Positions 25,210 to 32,699 of a DNA stretch of 64,000 nt are shown here, piece by piece. This DNA comes from Luteipulveratus halotolerans. Lineage in GTDB: Bacteria; Actinomycetota; Actinomycetes; Actinomycetales; Dermatophilaceae. The stretch covers positions 2,604,001 to 2,668,000 of the forward strand of contig NZ_LAIR01000002.1 of NCBI RefSeq assembly GCF_001247745.1. Reading direction: 5' to 3'. Within the stretch, counting starts at the first letter, position 1; each line of letters opens with the position of its first letter. Made by a program: the position numbers and the translations under genes. The notes under the pieces are model-generated. The model was not told the origin of the DNA. It worked only from the letters and a program-made list of their open reading frames with translations, and did not search any database.

Positions 25210-26156
25210 GCCAGGTCACCGGCGTACCGATCGATCCCCTCGGGCCGACCACCGGAGGCGTCTACCGCGACGGGCGGGTCGAGGTGGTGCGCGCCGGCGG
25301 AGTGCCACGGCGCGAGGCACGAGCCATCACGCACACCCGCCACTTCGACCTGGAGTCGCTCGGCGGCCGGTTGCGCCTCACACACCGCCTCGCACCCGCC
25401 CACATCGACGAAGACCTCACCGCACTGCTCACGACCGAGCTGTTCGACCCCGGCTGGGTACGCGGCTCCGACCTGTTCGAGCGGCTGTTCACCGGGGTCG
25501 TCCGCACCATCGATGACGACCCTGCTGTGGCGTGGGAAGCGTTCTACCGCAACACGATTCGTCGTTTTGGGGAGGCTGGGGCCGGCGTGCCCGACAGCAT
25601 CCACGGGAGCATCGAAGGCTTCGCCCCGGTCTACGACCACGTCGCGGAGCTGACGCCGGCGGGCTCGGTGCTCGAGCTCGGCTGCTGCTTCGGGTTCTTG
25701 TCGTTGCGGCTGGCAGTCTCACACGACGTCATCGCCTCTGACGTGTCGGCGGGGACGGTCCGTCTGGTGTCGGCCGTCGCGCCACGGCTCGGTGCGCACG
25801 TGCGCACCCTCACCGCCGACGCGGCCCATGTGCCGCTGCCCGACCGCAGTGTCGACACCGTGCTCGCGATCCATCTGCTCGAACACCTCGATCACGGCCA
25901 TGGCGACCGAGTCGTCGCCGAGGCGGTGCGCATCGCCCGCAGGCGCGTCGTGGTCGCTGTCCCCTACGAGGAGGTGGCCGACGAGGCCTTCGGGCACGTC
26001 CGCACGGTCGACGCTGCGGACCTGCGGCGGTGGGGTCGGGCGAGCGGGTCGGCGTACGACGTGCACGACCTGCACGGCGGCTGGTTGGTGATCGACCGGG
26101 ACCGCTCAGATCACGCCGAGCTTGCTCGCCTCGTAGACCGCCTCGGCCCGACGTGA
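25206..26156 (+). CDS. mftM: SAM-dependent methyltransferase, probable mycofactocin oligosaccharide methyltransferase MftM
   Basis: 316 residues. A distinctive N-terminal half (THTRHFDLESLGGRLRLTHRL, FERLFTGVVR, FYRNTIRRFGEAG) precedes a class I methyltransferase domain with motif I VLELGCCFGFLS near 155 and the acidic end of beta 2 in VIASDVSAGT. The N-terminal architecture matches my recollection of MftM, which 2-O-methylates the glucan of mycofactocin; the operon position (ATGA overlap with the VWA gene) supports it. The 3' end overlaps the response regulator's 3' end on the other strand by 51 bp. Confidence 0.72.
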   Translation: MSQVTGVPIDPLGPTTGGVYRDGRVEVVRAGGVPRREARAITHTRHFDLESLGGRLRLTHRLAPAHIDEDLTALLTTELFDPGWVRGSDLFERLFTGVVRTIDDDPAVAWEAFYRNTIRRFGEAGAGVPDSIHGSIEGFAPVYDHVAELTPAGSVLELGCCFGFLSLRLAVSHDVIASDVSAGTVRLVSAVAPRLGAHVRTLTADAAHVPLPDRSVDTVLAIHLLEHLDHGHGDRVVAEAVRIARRRVVVAVPYEEVADEAFGHVRTVDAADLRRWGRASGSAYDVHDLHGGWLVIDRDRSDHAELARLVDRLGPT

Positions 26157-26819
26157 GACGCCGAGCTTGCGCAGGATGTTGCCGACGTGGAACTTCGCCG
26201 TCGCCTCCGAGATGAACAGCTGCGCACCGATGTCCTTGTTGGACAGACCACGAGCCAGCATCTGCAGCACCTCACGCTCGCGGTCGGTGAGGTCCTCGGC
26301 GCGCTGCTGCGGTGGTGCGCTCAGACCACGCACCATCGCCGCCGCGCTGCACGCGTCGAAAGCGCTCTCGCCCCGGCTGACATCGCGGATGGCCCGCACG
26401 AGGCCACTCGTGTCGACGTCCTTGACGACGTAGCCCTGCGCTCCTGCGCGGACCGCCTTGAGCACGAGCTGCTCGTCGAGGAACGTCGTGAGGACGAGGA
26501 CCGCCGCCTGCGGATGCTCCTCACGCAGCCGCGCACACAGGTCGAGGCCTTCGGTGTCGGACGCCGAGGAGAGCTTGAGGTCGAGCAGCACGACGCGGGG
26601 CCGGCAGTGCGCCACCACCGCGAGCGCCTCCGAGGCGGAGGATGCCTCGCCCACGATGCGCAGGTCGGGCTCGCGCTCCAGGATCGAGCGCAGCCCTTGG
26701 CGCAGGATCGCGTGGTCGTCGACGAGCATCACCCCGACTGCGACCGCACCGGGCGCACGGTCGGCCGCCGGGTCGAACGTCGTGGTCGCCCAGGCCTCAG
26801 GCTTCGACACGGTCTGCAT
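26106..26819 (-). CDS. madR: NarL/FixJ-type response regulator, MadR-like
   Basis: 237 residues. A 28-residue leader is followed by the receiver domain with phosphoacceptor Asp80 (VVLLDLKLS), Asp34-Asp35 (LVDDH) and Lys in YVVKDVD. The C-terminal LuxR HTH (about 173-232) includes LTDREREVLQMLARGLSNKDIGAQLFISEATAKFHVGNI. The start overlaps the kinase gene's 3' end by 23 bp, so the pair is co-expressed. The name MadR (regulator tied to mycofactocin alcohol dehydrogenases) is given from gene context and resemblance; targets are likely the mftA/mno or ADH promoters. Confidence 0.8.
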   Translation of the reverse strand: MQTVSKPEAWATTTFDPAADRAPGAVAVGVMLVDDHAILRQGLRSILEREPDLRIVGEASSASEALAVVAHCRPRVVLLDLKLSSASDTEGLDLCARLREEHPQAAVLVLTTFLDEQLVLKAVRAGAQGYVVKDVDTSGLVRAIRDVSRGESAFDACSAAAMVRGLSAPPQQRAEDLTDREREVLQMLARGLSNKDIGAQLFISEATAKFHVGNILRKLGVSRRAEAVYEASKLGVI

Positions 26820-28212
26820 GGTCGGTTCTCCGTCCGGTCGGTTCGCGGCGTACGAGATGGTCGATGAGGACGCCGTCGCCGTGGCCGACGATCGGCAGGG
26901 GCAGCCGCATCTCGACCCGCAGGCCGCCGAGGCGGGCGCGCCGCAGCGCGATCGAGCCGCCCAGGTCTGCGATGCGACGCTGCATGCTCACGAGTCCGCG
27001 GTGGCGGCCGTCGCCGTCCGCCGCTGCGGCCAGGCGCAGCATCTGTCGTACGCGCCGCGGGTCGCCTCGACCGTCGTCGGCCACGGTGACGGTGATGGCC
27101 TCAGGGCGGTAGCGCAGGCGTACGACGGCGCGGGTCGCCACGGCGTGCATGGCCACGTTGAACAACGCCTCGCCGACCGCACGGGTGACCTCGTGCCCGG
27201 CTCCCTCGGGCAGCTCGATGACGTCGCCCTCGACGACGAGGCGTACATCGAGCGTCTGCTGGTGCTGGCGGGCGACCTGCTCGAGCAGCTCGGGCAGAGT
27301 GCGCAACGCGTCCTCGTCGTCCTGGTGCAGCGCGTAGATCGCTCGTCGCAGCTGCTCGACCGCGTGCTGTGACAGGTCCTTGGCCCGACCCAGTCCATCG
27401 ACGACCGACTGCGCTCCGGCACCCAGCGCGGCTGCCTCACCGCGGGCGAGCTCGACCGCCATACCCACCGACAGCACCTGCTGCGACACGGTGTCGTGCA
27501 GCTCGCGGGCGATGCGATGCCGCTCGGCGTCGACGACGCGGTGCTGGTTGGCGACGACCAGGCGGCGTTCGGCCTGGCGCAACGACGCGGTGCGCTCGGC
27601 GAGGTCGCGCGCCTGGATCGCCGTCTCGTCGTTGAGCTGCTGCGCCCGGCGATGCAGAGCGAGCCCGGCCTGGAACTGCTCGCTGGTGTGCAGAGCGACC
27701 GCGGCCTGGTTGGCCAGGATGCGCAGCACGGTCAGGTCGCCGGGCTCCGGGTCGGCGGACAGGCGGTGGCGGGCGACGAGCCGGCCGACCGTCGTACCGT
27801 CGAGTGTCATCGCGACCCGCACCCAGCCGGTGTCGTCAACGGCGGACAGCGCATGCCCCGCGCGGATGATCCCGAGCTCGCGGCGGATCGACGCGGGCAG
27901 CTCGGCCTCGTCCTGGACCACCCCGGCGTCGCCGTCGACCGCGACGAATCTCGGTCGGGCCCCCGTCAGCCGACCATCGGCGAGACCGAGCACGGTCCAG
28001 TCGGCATCGAGGTGCGCGCACGCCGCCCTGGCGACCTGTTCGAGCAGCCCGCGCGGCCCCTCCGCCGTGCGCACCAGTGCCTGCGAGATCGAGTCGAGCG
28101 CATGCACCGCACGCTGGAGCCGTTCGTCCGAGCGGCGGTACTCGCGGTAGTAGGACCGCTTGCCGGACCGGACGCCGGTGAGCGCGGCGAGGTCGGGCCG
28201 CCTCTCGTTCAC
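26797..28212 (-). CDS. madS: soluble GAF-domain sensor histidine kinase, MadS-like
   Basis: 471 residues without transmembrane segments. A GAF-like sensor region lies at about 50-180, then a coiled-coil helix (185-230), a HisKA_3 box with ELHD (His239 is the phosphoryl acceptor) and a HATPase domain with TVADDGRGDPRRVRQ. It should autophosphorylate in response to a cytosolic ligand and feed the response regulator encoded next. The ATG overlaps the upstream ADH stop (ATGA), giving the operon ADH-kinase-regulator. The signal may be an alcohol, aldehyde or the mycofactocin redox state (inference). Confidence 0.85.
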   Translation of the reverse strand: MNERRPDLAALTGVRSGKRSYYREYRRSDERLQRAVHALDSISQALVRTAEGPRGLLEQVARAACAHLDADWTVLGLADGRLTGARPRFVAVDGDAGVVQDEAELPASIRRELGIIRAGHALSAVDDTGWVRVAMTLDGTTVGRLVARHRLSADPEPGDLTVLRILANQAAVALHTSEQFQAGLALHRRAQQLNDETAIQARDLAERTASLRQAERRLVVANQHRVVDAERHRIARELHDTVSQQVLSVGMAVELARGEAAALGAGAQSVVDGLGRAKDLSQHAVEQLRRAIYALHQDDEDALRTLPELLEQVARQHQQTLDVRLVVEGDVIELPEGAGHEVTRAVGEALFNVAMHAVATRAVVRLRYRPEAITVTVADDGRGDPRRVRQMLRLAAAADGDGRHRGLVSMQRRIADLGGSIALRRARLGGLRVEMRLPLPIVGHGDGVLIDHLVRREPTGRRTDHADRVEA

Positions 28213-29456
28213 AGCGCCGCCCGGAACAGGGCCTCGATCTCGCGGACCGACGCGCTGCGGGGGTTCGTGGTGAGGCAGGCGTCCTCGAGGGTGTTGAGCG
28301 CGAGGACAGGCACGTCCTGCTCGGTCACACCGAGGGCCGACAGGCCTGCGGGTACGCCGACGTCGTCGGACAGGCGGCGGATGCGCTCGGCCAGCACCTC
28401 GGCGGCCTCCTCACCGGGCATCCCGTGCACCGGCAGGCCCGCTGCGAGCGCCACGTCGAGGAACCGGTCGGGTGTCGCCCTGGCGTTGTAGCGCACCACG
28501 TGCGGCAGCAGCACACCGTTGATCACCCCGTGCGGTGCGTCGAGCAGGCCGCCGACCTGGTGGCTCATGGCGTGCGTCGCACCGAGGATCGCGTTGCTGA
28601 ACGCCAGTCCCGCGTTGAGGCTCGCCTCGGCCATCGCACACCGTGCAGGTTGCTCGGCCGGCTTGTCGACCGTCATGCGCAGGTGAGCCAGCACCCCTCG
28701 TACGGCTGAGAGCGCATGGATGTCGGCCAGTGGGTTGTGCGCGAGCGAGACGAACGCCTCGATGCCGTGGGTCAGCGCGTCCAGACCCGTGGCCGCGCTG
28801 AGCGCCGTCGGCATCGTCGCCAGCAGCCGGGGATCGGTGATCGAGATGTCGGGTACGAGCGCACGGCCCATGATCGTGACCTTCACCGCGCGCTCGGTGT
28901 CGGTGACGATGCAGAACTGCGACACGTCGGCGCCTGTCCCGGACGTCGACGGGATCATCAGCAGCGGCGGGATCGCGTCATGCAGCTGGTCGACACCGCG
29001 GTAGGCGAGGATGTCGCCGCCGTTGCCCGCGAGCACCGCGACACCCTTGGCCGCGTCGAGGCAGGAGCCTCCGCCGATGCCGACGATGACGTCACCCTCG
29101 TGCTCCCGATAGGCGTCGTACGCCGCCGTGATCTCGTGGTCCTTGGGGTTGGACGTGACCGCCGACCAGATGCGCGGGCGCAACCCGACGTCGGTGAGGT
29201 GGTCGAGCAGCTCATCGACCCAACCGGCCTCGATGATCCCGGGATCGGTGACGACGAACGGGCGGCGAGCACCCAGCCGCGTCGCTGCGAAGCCCGCCTC
29301 ACCCAGCGACCCCGGACCGAACACGATCTCCGGGGCGTGGAACTTCACCAGCGCCGCCGAGGCGTCGACCCCCACCTGCTCGGCTCCCTGGGCGGGCACC
29401 GGCTCGGTCGCCGGCAAGGTCAGCGGCGCCGCGAGGTCGTACGCCAGATCCGTCAC
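28209..29456 (-). CDS. iron-containing (group III) alcohol dehydrogenase
   Basis: 415 residues. The NAD motif GGGSCLDAAKG is at 128-138. The four metal ligands have textbook spacing: Asp226, His230, His295 and His309 (compare +4, +65 and +14 in FucO). An N-terminal extension of about 35 residues precedes the fold. It probably oxidises a primary alcohol with free NAD, in contrast to the NDMA-type enzyme at 21066-22358. It is the first gene of an operon with the MadS/MadR-like pair. The GTG at 29456 has CGGAGA about 5 nt upstream. The promoter element at 29490-29524 is shared with the aldehyde dehydrogenase. Confidence 0.92.
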   Translation of the reverse strand: MTDLAYDLAAPLTLPATEPVPAQGAEQVGVDASAALVKFHAPEIVFGPGSLGEAGFAATRLGARRPFVVTDPGIIEAGWVDELLDHLTDVGLRPRIWSAVTSNPKDHEITAAYDAYREHEGDVIVGIGGGSCLDAAKGVAVLAGNGGDILAYRGVDQLHDAIPPLLMIPSTSGTGADVSQFCIVTDTERAVKVTIMGRALVPDISITDPRLLATMPTALSAATGLDALTHGIEAFVSLAHNPLADIHALSAVRGVLAHLRMTVDKPAEQPARCAMAEASLNAGLAFSNAILGATHAMSHQVGGLLDAPHGVINGVLLPHVVRYNARATPDRFLDVALAAGLPVHGMPGEEAAEVLAERIRRLSDDVGVPAGLSALGVTEQDVPVLALNTLEDACLTTNPRSASVREIEALFRAAL

Positions 29457-29489
29457 AGGTCTCCGATCGCCGTTGTGATGTGTCTCACA

Positions 29490-29524
29490 AAACTACCCAC
29501 GGCGACGTTGCATACAGGTTGCGC
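29490..29524 (-). promoter_or_regulatory. alcohol dehydrogenase promoter: -10 TAGTTT plus GCAAC-N6-GCAAC site
   Basis: On the minus strand GCAAC-CTGTAT-GCAAC (within 29504-29524) is followed after 8 nt by TAGTTT (29495-29490), then 33 nt to the GTG. It is identical in 20 of 21 positions, and in spacing, to the site before the aldehyde dehydrogenase. Here it is wholly intergenic, so the match cannot be due to shared protein coding. Confidence 0.72.
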
Positions 29525-29566
29525 TCACCGTTCACGGTGACCGCGGCGTGATTGTGGCCGGTCGCC

Positions 29567-30754
29567 TCAGCGCAGCTCGGCGTCGATGCGGTCGATCTGC
29601 GCCTGTGCGAGTCGCCGCATCGGCGAGGCCGTGGGCAGTGCCTCGCGCAGCGCGCCCCAGGCGCCGTTGTCGTCCGCGCCCCAGGTGCTGCGGGTCCAGG
29701 ACGAGAGCAGGTCGGCCCGGCCACTCGTGAGCACCGCCGACGACATCGCGGCGTGGACGCGATCACGCACGTGGACGACCCCCGGTGCTACCGAGTGCGG
29801 CAGCAACGGCCCTCGATAGGCACGCACGGCCCCGACCACGTCGCCGACCGCCAGCCGCGCCTCGACACCCGTCCAGTCGGTGACGATGTCGGCGTGCAGG
29901 CGATAGGGGCGCGAGCGCAGCACGTCGTCGCCGAGCACCCGCCGCAGCCGGATCAGCTCGGCGCGCACCGTCGAGTCAGCCGTGCCGGACTCGTAGAGAC
30001 CGCAAGCGATCTCGTCGCCCGACAACCCACGCTCAGCATCGATCAGGAGGGCCAGCACCTCGCTGTGGCGCGGGCTCAGCCGGGTCGTGCGACCGCCAAT
30101 CGTGAGCCGCATCTCGTCCCGCCCGAGACCGACGACCTCGAGACGCGAACCCCCGCCCTGGGACTCCCGTACGACGGTGAGACCGCCGCCGGCGTCGGGC
30201 CGAGAGAGCTCGACCTCGGCGAGCCGAGCGGCCGCCCGCAGCATCGCCATCGTCTGGGGTACGACGATCTCGTCGCCACCGGTCACGTCGAGGATGCCGA
30301 GCAGCGAGCCCGAGCGCAGGTCGTGGATCGGGACCGCCGCGCACGACCAGTCCTGCACGGACGAGCGGAAGTGCTCAGCGCGCACGACCTGGACGGGGCG
30401 ATCGAGCGTGAGCGCCGTGCCGGGCGCGTTGGTGCCGGCAACGCGCTCGTCCCAGGAGCTGCCCTCGACGAAGCCGATCTCCTCGGCGCGACGCAAGGTG
30501 GTCGGCGTACCGCACACCCACAGCAGCTGGCCGTGCTCGTCGGAGACAGCCATGAGCGCGTCGCTGGCCCGCGCCGCGTCGGCGAGAACGTCCTCCAGCA
30601 CCGGGAACGCCCGCGCCAACGGGTGTGCAGCGCGGTAGTCGCTGATCTCGTCGCGGGCGATCGTGATGGGCGCCTCGGCGAGGTCGACCTCGACCCCGGC
30701 TGCGGCCGACCGCAGCCACGAGTCCGCCACGAGCGGCCTGGATGTGTGACCCAT
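29567..30754 (-). CDS. GAF-domain transcriptional regulator with C-terminal winged helix (AcoR-like input)
   Basis: 395 residues. The N-terminal half matches the GAF sensor region of AcoR-type activators (SWLRSAAAGVEVD, LLWVCG, GTNAPGTAL, AEHFRSSVQDWSCAAVPIHD). There is no AAA+ sigma-54 domain. Instead residues about 225-300 form a winged-helix/SARP-like segment (LSPRHSEVLALLIDAERGLSGDEIACGLY, TVRAELIRLRRVLG). Such proteins usually sit beside ExaC-type aldehyde dehydrogenases in actinobacteria. It is the best candidate to bind the GCAAC direct repeats found 40-60 bp from its 3' end and before the aldehyde dehydrogenase. Confidence 0.78.
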   Translation of the reverse strand: MGHTSRPLVADSWLRSAAAGVEVDLAEAPITIARDEISDYRAAHPLARAFPVLEDVLADAARASDALMAVSDEHGQLLWVCGTPTTLRRAEEIGFVEGSSWDERVAGTNAPGTALTLDRPVQVVRAEHFRSSVQDWSCAAVPIHDLRSGSLLGILDVTGGDEIVVPQTMAMLRAAARLAEVELSRPDAGGGLTVVRESQGGGSRLEVVGLGRDEMRLTIGGRTTRLSPRHSEVLALLIDAERGLSGDEIACGLYESGTADSTVRAELIRLRRVLGDDVLRSRPYRLHADIVTDWTGVEARLAVGDVVGAVRAYRGPLLPHSVAPGVVHVRDRVHAAMSSAVLTSGRADLLSSWTRSTWGADDNGAWGALREALPTASPMRRLAQAQIDRIDAELR

Positions 30755-30834
30755 GTCACTAGTACACCTCGTCGGCGCGACCGCCGCGACCGAAGCCCGC
30801 CATCCGATGACGCACCCGTTCCGGCCTCACCGCT

Positions 30835-30896
30835 GAGTGCGCATGTCGCGCTAGTTCGCGGCGATCTCAACGAGCGCGACATGCGCACTCGGCCAG
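30835..30896. repeat. 62-bp palindromic repeat, family A, copy 1
   Basis: Arms of 22 nt (30835-30856 and 30869-30890, one mismatch) beginning GAGTGCGCATGTCGCGCT, around a 12-nt loop CGCGGCGATCTC, followed by GGCCAG. Copy 2 at 31905-31966 is the same apart from a single base. It lies in a divergent promoter region, where a terminator is not expected. Confidence 0.9.
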
Positions 30897-30960
30897 GAGA
30901 GGACGAAGTCGTGCCTGTGGATATCGGTCAGGGCCATCGCGCAGCACCCAAGGTGCTCGC

Positions 30961-31848
30961 ATGCATCCGCCGCGCCCGCTGCCCGCCGCCTGCGGTGCGG
31001 TGTTCCTCGTGCGCGAGGTCACCGCCCTCGGCGTCCCGCTCCACCGCCTGCGAGCACGCACCCTGCACACGCCGACGCCCGGCGTACGCACCACGACCGC
31101 AGCCTCATCCGTCGCCGATCGTGCCCGCGCGTTCGCTCCGACCCTTCCGCACGACGCGATGCTCAGCCACGAAACCGCTGCCTGTCTGCTGGGGCTCCCG
31201 CTCCCGGCGCGGCTCGACCGCACTGATCGTCCGCTGCACGTCATGACACCGACGGGTACGCCGGCGGTCCGGCGGGCTGGTGTCATCGGTCATCGCGGGG
31301 CTGAGCTCAGGACCGGCGTACCCGTCAGCGACCACCTCCGCGTGACGTCGCGCCGTGACACCTGGCTCGACCTCGCGCCGCACCTTTCGCTGGAGGACCT
31401 CGTCATCCTGGGCGACGCCGTGGTTGGCACCGACGCCGACGAGCTGCTCGCCCTGCGCCACCTCGTACGCCGAAGCCGTGGCATTCGCGGCGTTGTACGC
31501 GCTCGCGACGCGCTCGACCTCGTACGGCTCGGCAGTCGCTCACCCCGCGAGTCGTTGACCCGCGTGATCTTCGCCCAGGGCGGGCTGCCCGAGCCCGAGC
31601 TCAACGCAGACGTCCTGGACGAGCACGGCGGGTGGCTCGCACAGGTCGACTTCCTCTGGCGGGAGCAGCGGGTCATCGTCGAGTACGACGGCGAGGTTCA
31701 CGCCGATGCGACCCAGCGCCGCAAGGACGCCCAGCGCCGCAGGCAGCTGATCGCAGCGGGATGGCGGGTGATCGTCCTGACCCGCGATGACATCCCACGC
31801 CGGGCTCACGAGGTCGTCCGTGACGTGGCCGGCCTGCTCGCAGCCTGA
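30961..31848 (+). CDS. DUF559/Vsr-like PD-(D/E)XK nuclease-domain protein (AbiEi-like architecture)
   Basis: 295 residues. The N-terminal 180 residues resemble the AbiEi-type antitoxin/unknown region common in actinobacteria (TALGVPLHRLRARTLHTPTPGVR, MLSHETAACLLGLPLP). The C-terminal 110 residues form a restriction-endonuclease-like fold: ESLTRVIFAQGGLPEPELNADV, then AQVDFLW, then VIVEYDGEVH, and finally GWRVIVLT, giving the E/D...D...E-x-D pattern of DUF559. The role is unknown; such genes occur in many copies per genome. The gene is bracketed by family A palindromes (30835-30896 and 31905-31966), an arrangement that suggests a mobile or homing unit. No good ribosome site before ATG 30961. 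Confidence 0.78.
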   Translation: MHPPRPLPAACGAVFLVREVTALGVPLHRLRARTLHTPTPGVRTTTAASSVADRARAFAPTLPHDAMLSHETAACLLGLPLPARLDRTDRPLHVMTPTGTPAVRRAGVIGHRGAELRTGVPVSDHLRVTSRRDTWLDLAPHLSLEDLVILGDAVVGTDADELLALRHLVRRSRGIRGVVRARDALDLVRLGSRSPRESLTRVIFAQGGLPEPELNADVLDEHGGWLAQVDFLWREQRVIVEYDGEVHADATQRRKDAQRRRQLIAAGWRVIVLTRDDIPRRAHEVVRDVAGLLAA

Positions 31849-31860
31849 CCCACACACGCC

Positions 31861-31966
31861 GAGTGCGCATGTCGCGCACCTTCACCGACCCCACTCTCCG
31901 CGTCGAGTGCGCATGTCGCGCTAGTTCGCGGCGATCTCAACTAGCGCGACATGCGCACTCGGCCAG
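31861..31966. repeat. family A repeat: half copy (31861-31877) and full copy 2 (31905-31966)
   Basis: The full copy has perfect 22-bp arms (31905-31926 and 31939-31960) and loop CGCGGCGATCTC, followed by GGCCAG. A 17-nt left-arm fragment, GAGTGCGCATGTCGCGC, sits 28 nt before it. The block is in the convergent gap between the nuclease and a response regulator. It is in the same orientation as copy 1, 1070 bp away. Confidence 0.9.
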
Positions 31967-32015
31967 AAAGGGCGGGGCTGCCGGGCGCGGAGGCGGCCAG
32001 GAGCCGGGGCTCACC

Positions 32016-32699
32016 TCAGAGCAGGCGGCGCGACATCGCCCACGACGTCAGCTCGTGCCGCGACGAGAGCTGCAGCTTGCGCAGCACCGACGACACGTGG
32101 GTCTCGACCGTCTTGACCGAGATGAACAGCTCCTTGGCGACTTCCTTGTACTGGTAGCCGCGCGCGATCAGCCGCATGACCTCGCGCTCGCGGGCGCTCA
32201 GCCGGTCGAGCTCCTCGTCGACCTCGGCCACCTCACCGGCCGCCGCCCCGAACGCGTCGAGCACGAAACCGGCCAGCCGCGGCGAGAACACCGCGTCACC
32301 GTCGGCGACCCGATGGACCGACCGGATGAGGTCGGCCGGCGAGATCGTCTTGGTGACGTATCCCCTTGCGCCAGAACGGATCACGGCGATGACGTCCTCG
32401 GCGGCGTCGGACACCGACAGGGCGAGAAAGCGCACCGGCTTGCCGGACTCGGTGGTCAGGCCGGGGCATCCGCGGACGACGTCGGAGCCGCCGTTGCCCA
32501 TGCCTCCGGGCAGGTGCACGTCGAGCAGCACGACGTCGGGTCGGGTCTCACGGACGACGGCGATCGCGGTGTCGACGTCGGGTGCCTCGCCCACGATCTC
32601 GATCATGTCGTCGAGCTCGGCCTTGACCCCTGAGCGGAACATCCGGTGGTCGTCGACCAGGACGACTCGGGTCCTCGCCGCCGAAGGCTGTGCGGTCAT
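32016..32699 (-). CDS. LuxR-family response regulator, partner of the PspC kinase
   Basis: 227 residues. The receiver domain has Asp16-Asp17 (LVDDH), phosphoacceptor Asp60 (VVLLDVHLPGG) and the Lys of GYVTKT. The LuxR HTH at about 157-218 contains LSAREREVMRLIARGYQYKEVAKELFISVKTVETHVSSVLRKL. The ATG overlaps the kinase stop (ATGA). Together with the PspC kinase and the divergent PspC membrane proteins it forms a likely cell-envelope stress circuit. Confidence 0.92.
   Translation of the reverse strand: MTAQPSAARTRVVLVDDHRMFRSGVKAELDDMIEIVGEAPDVDTAIAVVRETRPDVVLLDVHLPGGMGNGGSDVVRGCPGLTTESGKPVRFLALSVSDAAEDVIAVIRSGARGYVTKTISPADLIRSVHRVADGDAVFSPRLAGFVLDAFGAAAGEVAEVDEELDRLSAREREVMRLIARGYQYKEVAKELFISVKTVETHVSSVLRKLQLSSRHELTSWAMSRRLL

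Noticed and set aside
30961..31848. calling the DUF559 gene a full type IV toxin-antitoxin system
   Set aside because: Only one gene is present; there is no AbiEii-like nucleotidyltransferase beside it, so the resemblance to AbiEi alone does not make a system.
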